Both the position numbers and the translations under genes were made by a program. A stretch of 59,805 nucleotides of DNA, from positions 1 to 59,805 of the forward strand of contig NZ_JAGQEG010000031.1 of assembly GCF_018305005.1 (NCBI RefSeq), read 5' to 3'. Each line of letters starts with the position of its first letter. Position 1 is the stretch's first letter. The notes under the pieces were generated by a model. The model saw only the letters and a list, made by a program, of their open reading frames with translations. It was not told the origin of the DNA and did not search any database. The DNA comes from Collimonas silvisoli. GTDB lineage: Bacteria; Pseudomonadota; Gammaproteobacteria; Burkholderiales; Burkholderiaceae_D. Of this stretch, positions 58,131-59,805 are shown in pieces.

Positions 58131-58877
58131 CTAATGGCGATTGGAGGAATCGGAGGATGTATCGACAGGGGAGAGCGGCGCAGAGGTGATTGCGGAAGCG
58201 GCTTGCGGTTCGTTGATTTTTTCCAGGCAATAGCCGAGACCGCGCACAGTGGCAATCCGTACGCCGCCGACTTCGATCTTCTTGCGCAAGCGATGTACAT
58301 ACACTTCGATGGCGTTGTTGCTGACTTCTTCGCCCCATTCGCACAGGTGATCGACCAGTTGTTCCTTGGAAACCAGGCGGCCGGTGCGTTGCAGCAATAC
58401 TTCCAGCAAGCCCAGTTCGCGTGCCGACAGATCGAGCATTTGTTCATTGATATAGGCGATCCGTCCAACCTGGTCGTAACTCAGCGGGCCGTGCTTGACG
58501 ACGGTCGGGCCGCCGCCGGCGCCGCGCCGGGTCAGCGCCCGTACCCGCGCTTCCAGTTCTGACAGCTCGAACGGCTTGGCCATGTAATCGTCAGCGCCCA
58601 GATCGAGTCCTTTTACCCGTTGTTCGAGTGAATCGGCGGCGGTCAGGATCAGCACCGGCAGCCGCGAATTCCGGGCGCGCAGGCGGCGCAGCACTTCCAG
58701 GCCGGTCATTTTAGGCAGGCCCAGATCGAGGATCAGCAAATCGAAATCCTGGGTCGACAAGGCTGAATCCGCTTCCATCCCGTTCATCACGCAGTCGGTG
58801 GCATAACCCGACTGGCGCAGCGAACGCGTCAGTCCGTCGGCTAAAACACTGTCGTCTTCGGCAAGCAGAATGCGCAT
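58131..58877 (-). CDS. OmpR-family response regulator
   Basis: Partner of the adjacent kinase. The 248-residue protein has a receiver domain with the phosphorylation site Asp51 (LLILDLGLPKM), the acidic pair Asp8-Asp9, Thr79-type and Lys positions (LTAADS, DDYMAKPF), and a C-terminal winged helix (LSARELGLLEVLLQRTGRLVSKEQLVDHL, VYVHRLRKKIE). It is TctD/QseB-like. About 25 Ser/Ala/Pro-rich residues are added at the C-terminus. Confidence 0.95.
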   Translation of the reverse strand: MRILLAEDDSVLADGLTRSLRQSGYATDCVMNGMEADSALSTQDFDLLILDLGLPKMTGLEVLRRLRARNSRLPVLILTAADSLEQRVKGLDLGADDYMAKPFELSELEARVRALTRRGAGGGPTVVKHGPLSYDQVGRIAYINEQMLDLSARELGLLEVLLQRTGRLVSKEQLVDHLCEWGEEVSNNAIEVYVHRLRKKIEVGGVRIATVRGLGYCLEKINEPQAASAITSAPLSPVDTSSDSSNRH

Positions 58878-59028
58878 GATGGTGGTGTTTCCGTGTACGG
58901 TGGATGAGAGGTACTTCTTCTAGTCTATGGCGTTTCATTCCTCGCAGCAAGGTCGGCTGTAAAATTGCCTCTTCTGTTTGGTATAATCACTGCCACCTAT
59001 TCCGGCCTGGACCTGCTTTCCCACTTTG

Positions 59029-59391
59029 ATGCAACGCTTACTGATTCTTTTGCTGATGTTTTTGCTGCCCATGCAAGTCTTTGCAGGCATCGCCGAATCT
59101 CAAACAAATCTTCAAACAAATCTTCAAGCACATGACGTGGCGACGCTGGCATACGCTGCTCAGCAGGAGGTTCAGCAAACTGAGCCGGTCTGCAAGGCTG
59201 ACGCCGATTGCACTTCACAGGATGCCGCGGTTGACGATGTCGAGATGCATGTCGATCTCGGCGACGAGACCGCGCCTGCTTTTCCCTTCGTATTTGCCGC
59301 TGCGGCAATCGCCTCCACACCTGCGCTGAGCAACGACAAAGCGCGCCAACCGCCGTTTTTACCGCCGGCCGGGCCTCCGCCCCGAGCCTGA
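59029..59391 (+). CDS. Small secreted protein of unknown function
   Basis: A 120-residue protein with a Sec signal peptide (MQRLLILLLMFLLPMQVFAG, likely cleaved after VFA) and a mature part with one Cys pair (CKADADC), acidic stretches and the Pro-rich end PPFLPPAGPPPRA. It is mildly like the small periplasmic proteins that sit at the head of metal-efflux operons, but the similarity is not strong enough to name. It is transcribed away from the two-component genes. Confidence 0.6.
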   Translation: MQRLLILLLMFLLPMQVFAGIAESQTNLQTNLQAHDVATLAYAAQQEVQQTEPVCKADADCTSQDAAVDDVEMHVDLGDETAPAFPFVFAAAAIASTPALSNDKARQPPFLPPAGPPPRA

Positions 59392-59626
59392 GCGCCTCTA
59401 TGCCGCCCTTGCTATTGCAGCCGGCGGCGGGCGCCTCCCTATCTGCCGGGCAAGCGCCCGGCGATTCCAACCATCCATGATGTTGACCGGCAGGCTGATG
59501 CGCGTCTAGCGTCCGGCCTTAATTCCGGGCCGGTTCAGCGTCATGGCATGGCTGCGAAGTTATAAAAATCAGTTTCAAAATTAGCGGTACCTATGGCCGT
59601 GATGGCATCAAATCTCAGGAGAAAGT

Positions 59627-59805
59627 ATGAAGAAATTATTCGTGGCGCTGATCGTCGTTGCAATGACGTTGTCAGCCGGCATGTCGACCGTTGAAGCCAA
59701 GCGCATGGGCGGCGGCGGTTCCTTCGGCAAGAAATCGCAAAGCATGAACCGCCAGGCGGCGCCGGCGCAGAATCAAGCCAGCAATGCCGCCAAACCAGCC
59801 GCAGC
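59627..59805 (+). CDS. Tim44-like domain protein (partial, C-terminus outside window)
   Basis: The first 59 residues of a protein with a signal peptide (MKKLFVALIVVAMTLSAG) followed by EAKRMGGGGSFGKKSQSM and a low-complexity Gln/Ala/Pro stretch. This start is typical of bacterial Tim44/MBA1-like domain proteins, whose C-terminal domain would lie beyond the window. Their function in bacteria is unclear. It starts behind AGGAGAAAG. Confidence 0.75.
   Translation, partial: MKKLFVALIVVAMTLSAGMSTVEAKRMGGGGSFGKKSQSMNRQAAPAQNQASNAAKPAA

Noticed and set aside
59444-59462. GCCGGGC/GCCCGGC hairpin after the small secreted protein gene
   Set aside because: A short GC-rich stem without a T-run on either side; not convincing as a terminator.

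Overview
The window looks like a chromosomal segment of a betaproteobacterium of the family Oxalobacteraceae, most like Collimonas or Herbaspirillum. This is inferred from gene order (fur-bamE-dapB-exbBD-leuS-lptE-holA-proA; hrcA-nadK-recN-hemH-grpE-dnaK-dnaJ), high-GC codon use and protein sequence character; no 16S gene is present. No tRNA, rRNA, CRISPR array or complete insertion sequence was seen.

Region 1 (1-2200, minus strand) is an iron-uptake cluster: hemP, a small unknown gene, bfd, tonB and the start of exbB, with a Fur-box-like palindrome upstream of hemP. Region 2 (2300-21950) is mostly housekeeping: an RNA methyltransferase, a DsbA-fold protein, hemJ, proA, holA, lptE, leuS, a second exbBD pair, dapB, bamE, fur, a TfoX-like protein, hrcA, a HAD phosphatase, nadK, recN and hemH. 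An unusual PAP2-like/DUF535 fusion gene sits between leuS and exbD. Region 3 (22000-28000) is the heat-shock group grpE-dnaK-dnaJ with good sigma-32 promoter matches, a pair of overlapping tiny ORFs on the other strand, a chalcone-isomerase-like secreted protein and a carbonic anhydrase. Region 4 (28000-35330) has purM, a PerM-type transporter, and the tightly overlapping run hda-HAD phosphatase-pcnB-folK, then a deoxynucleoside kinase overlapping panB.

Region 5 (35400-49540) is the most interesting part. It holds two related cassettes of a poorly characterised peptide-ligase/peptidase system. The minus-strand cassette encodes a circularly permuted ATP-grasp protein, an alpha-E protein, a transglutaminase-like protein and the proteasome-like peptidase Anbu. 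The plus-strand cassette encodes a transglutaminase-DUF2126 amidoligase fusion, an ATP-grasp/alpha-E fusion and another transglutaminase-like protein. A cupin protein, a glutathione transferase and a PHB depolymerase lie between them. The families suggest ATP-dependent synthesis of a peptide-like product and its cleavage or cross-linking; the product is unknown.

Region 6 (49540-54160) is an accessory island: a REP-like palindrome, an orphan membrane protein, a KAP-like P-loop ATPase, tandem repeats resembling the end of an IS21-type element, an XRE repressor with a nearby palindrome, and an internally deleted short-chain dehydrogenase gene. Region 7 (54150-59805) returns to conserved content: a two-subunit sodium:solute symporter whose large subunit carries an EF-hand-like loop, a two-component system, a small secreted protein and the start of a Tim44-like gene cut by the window edge.
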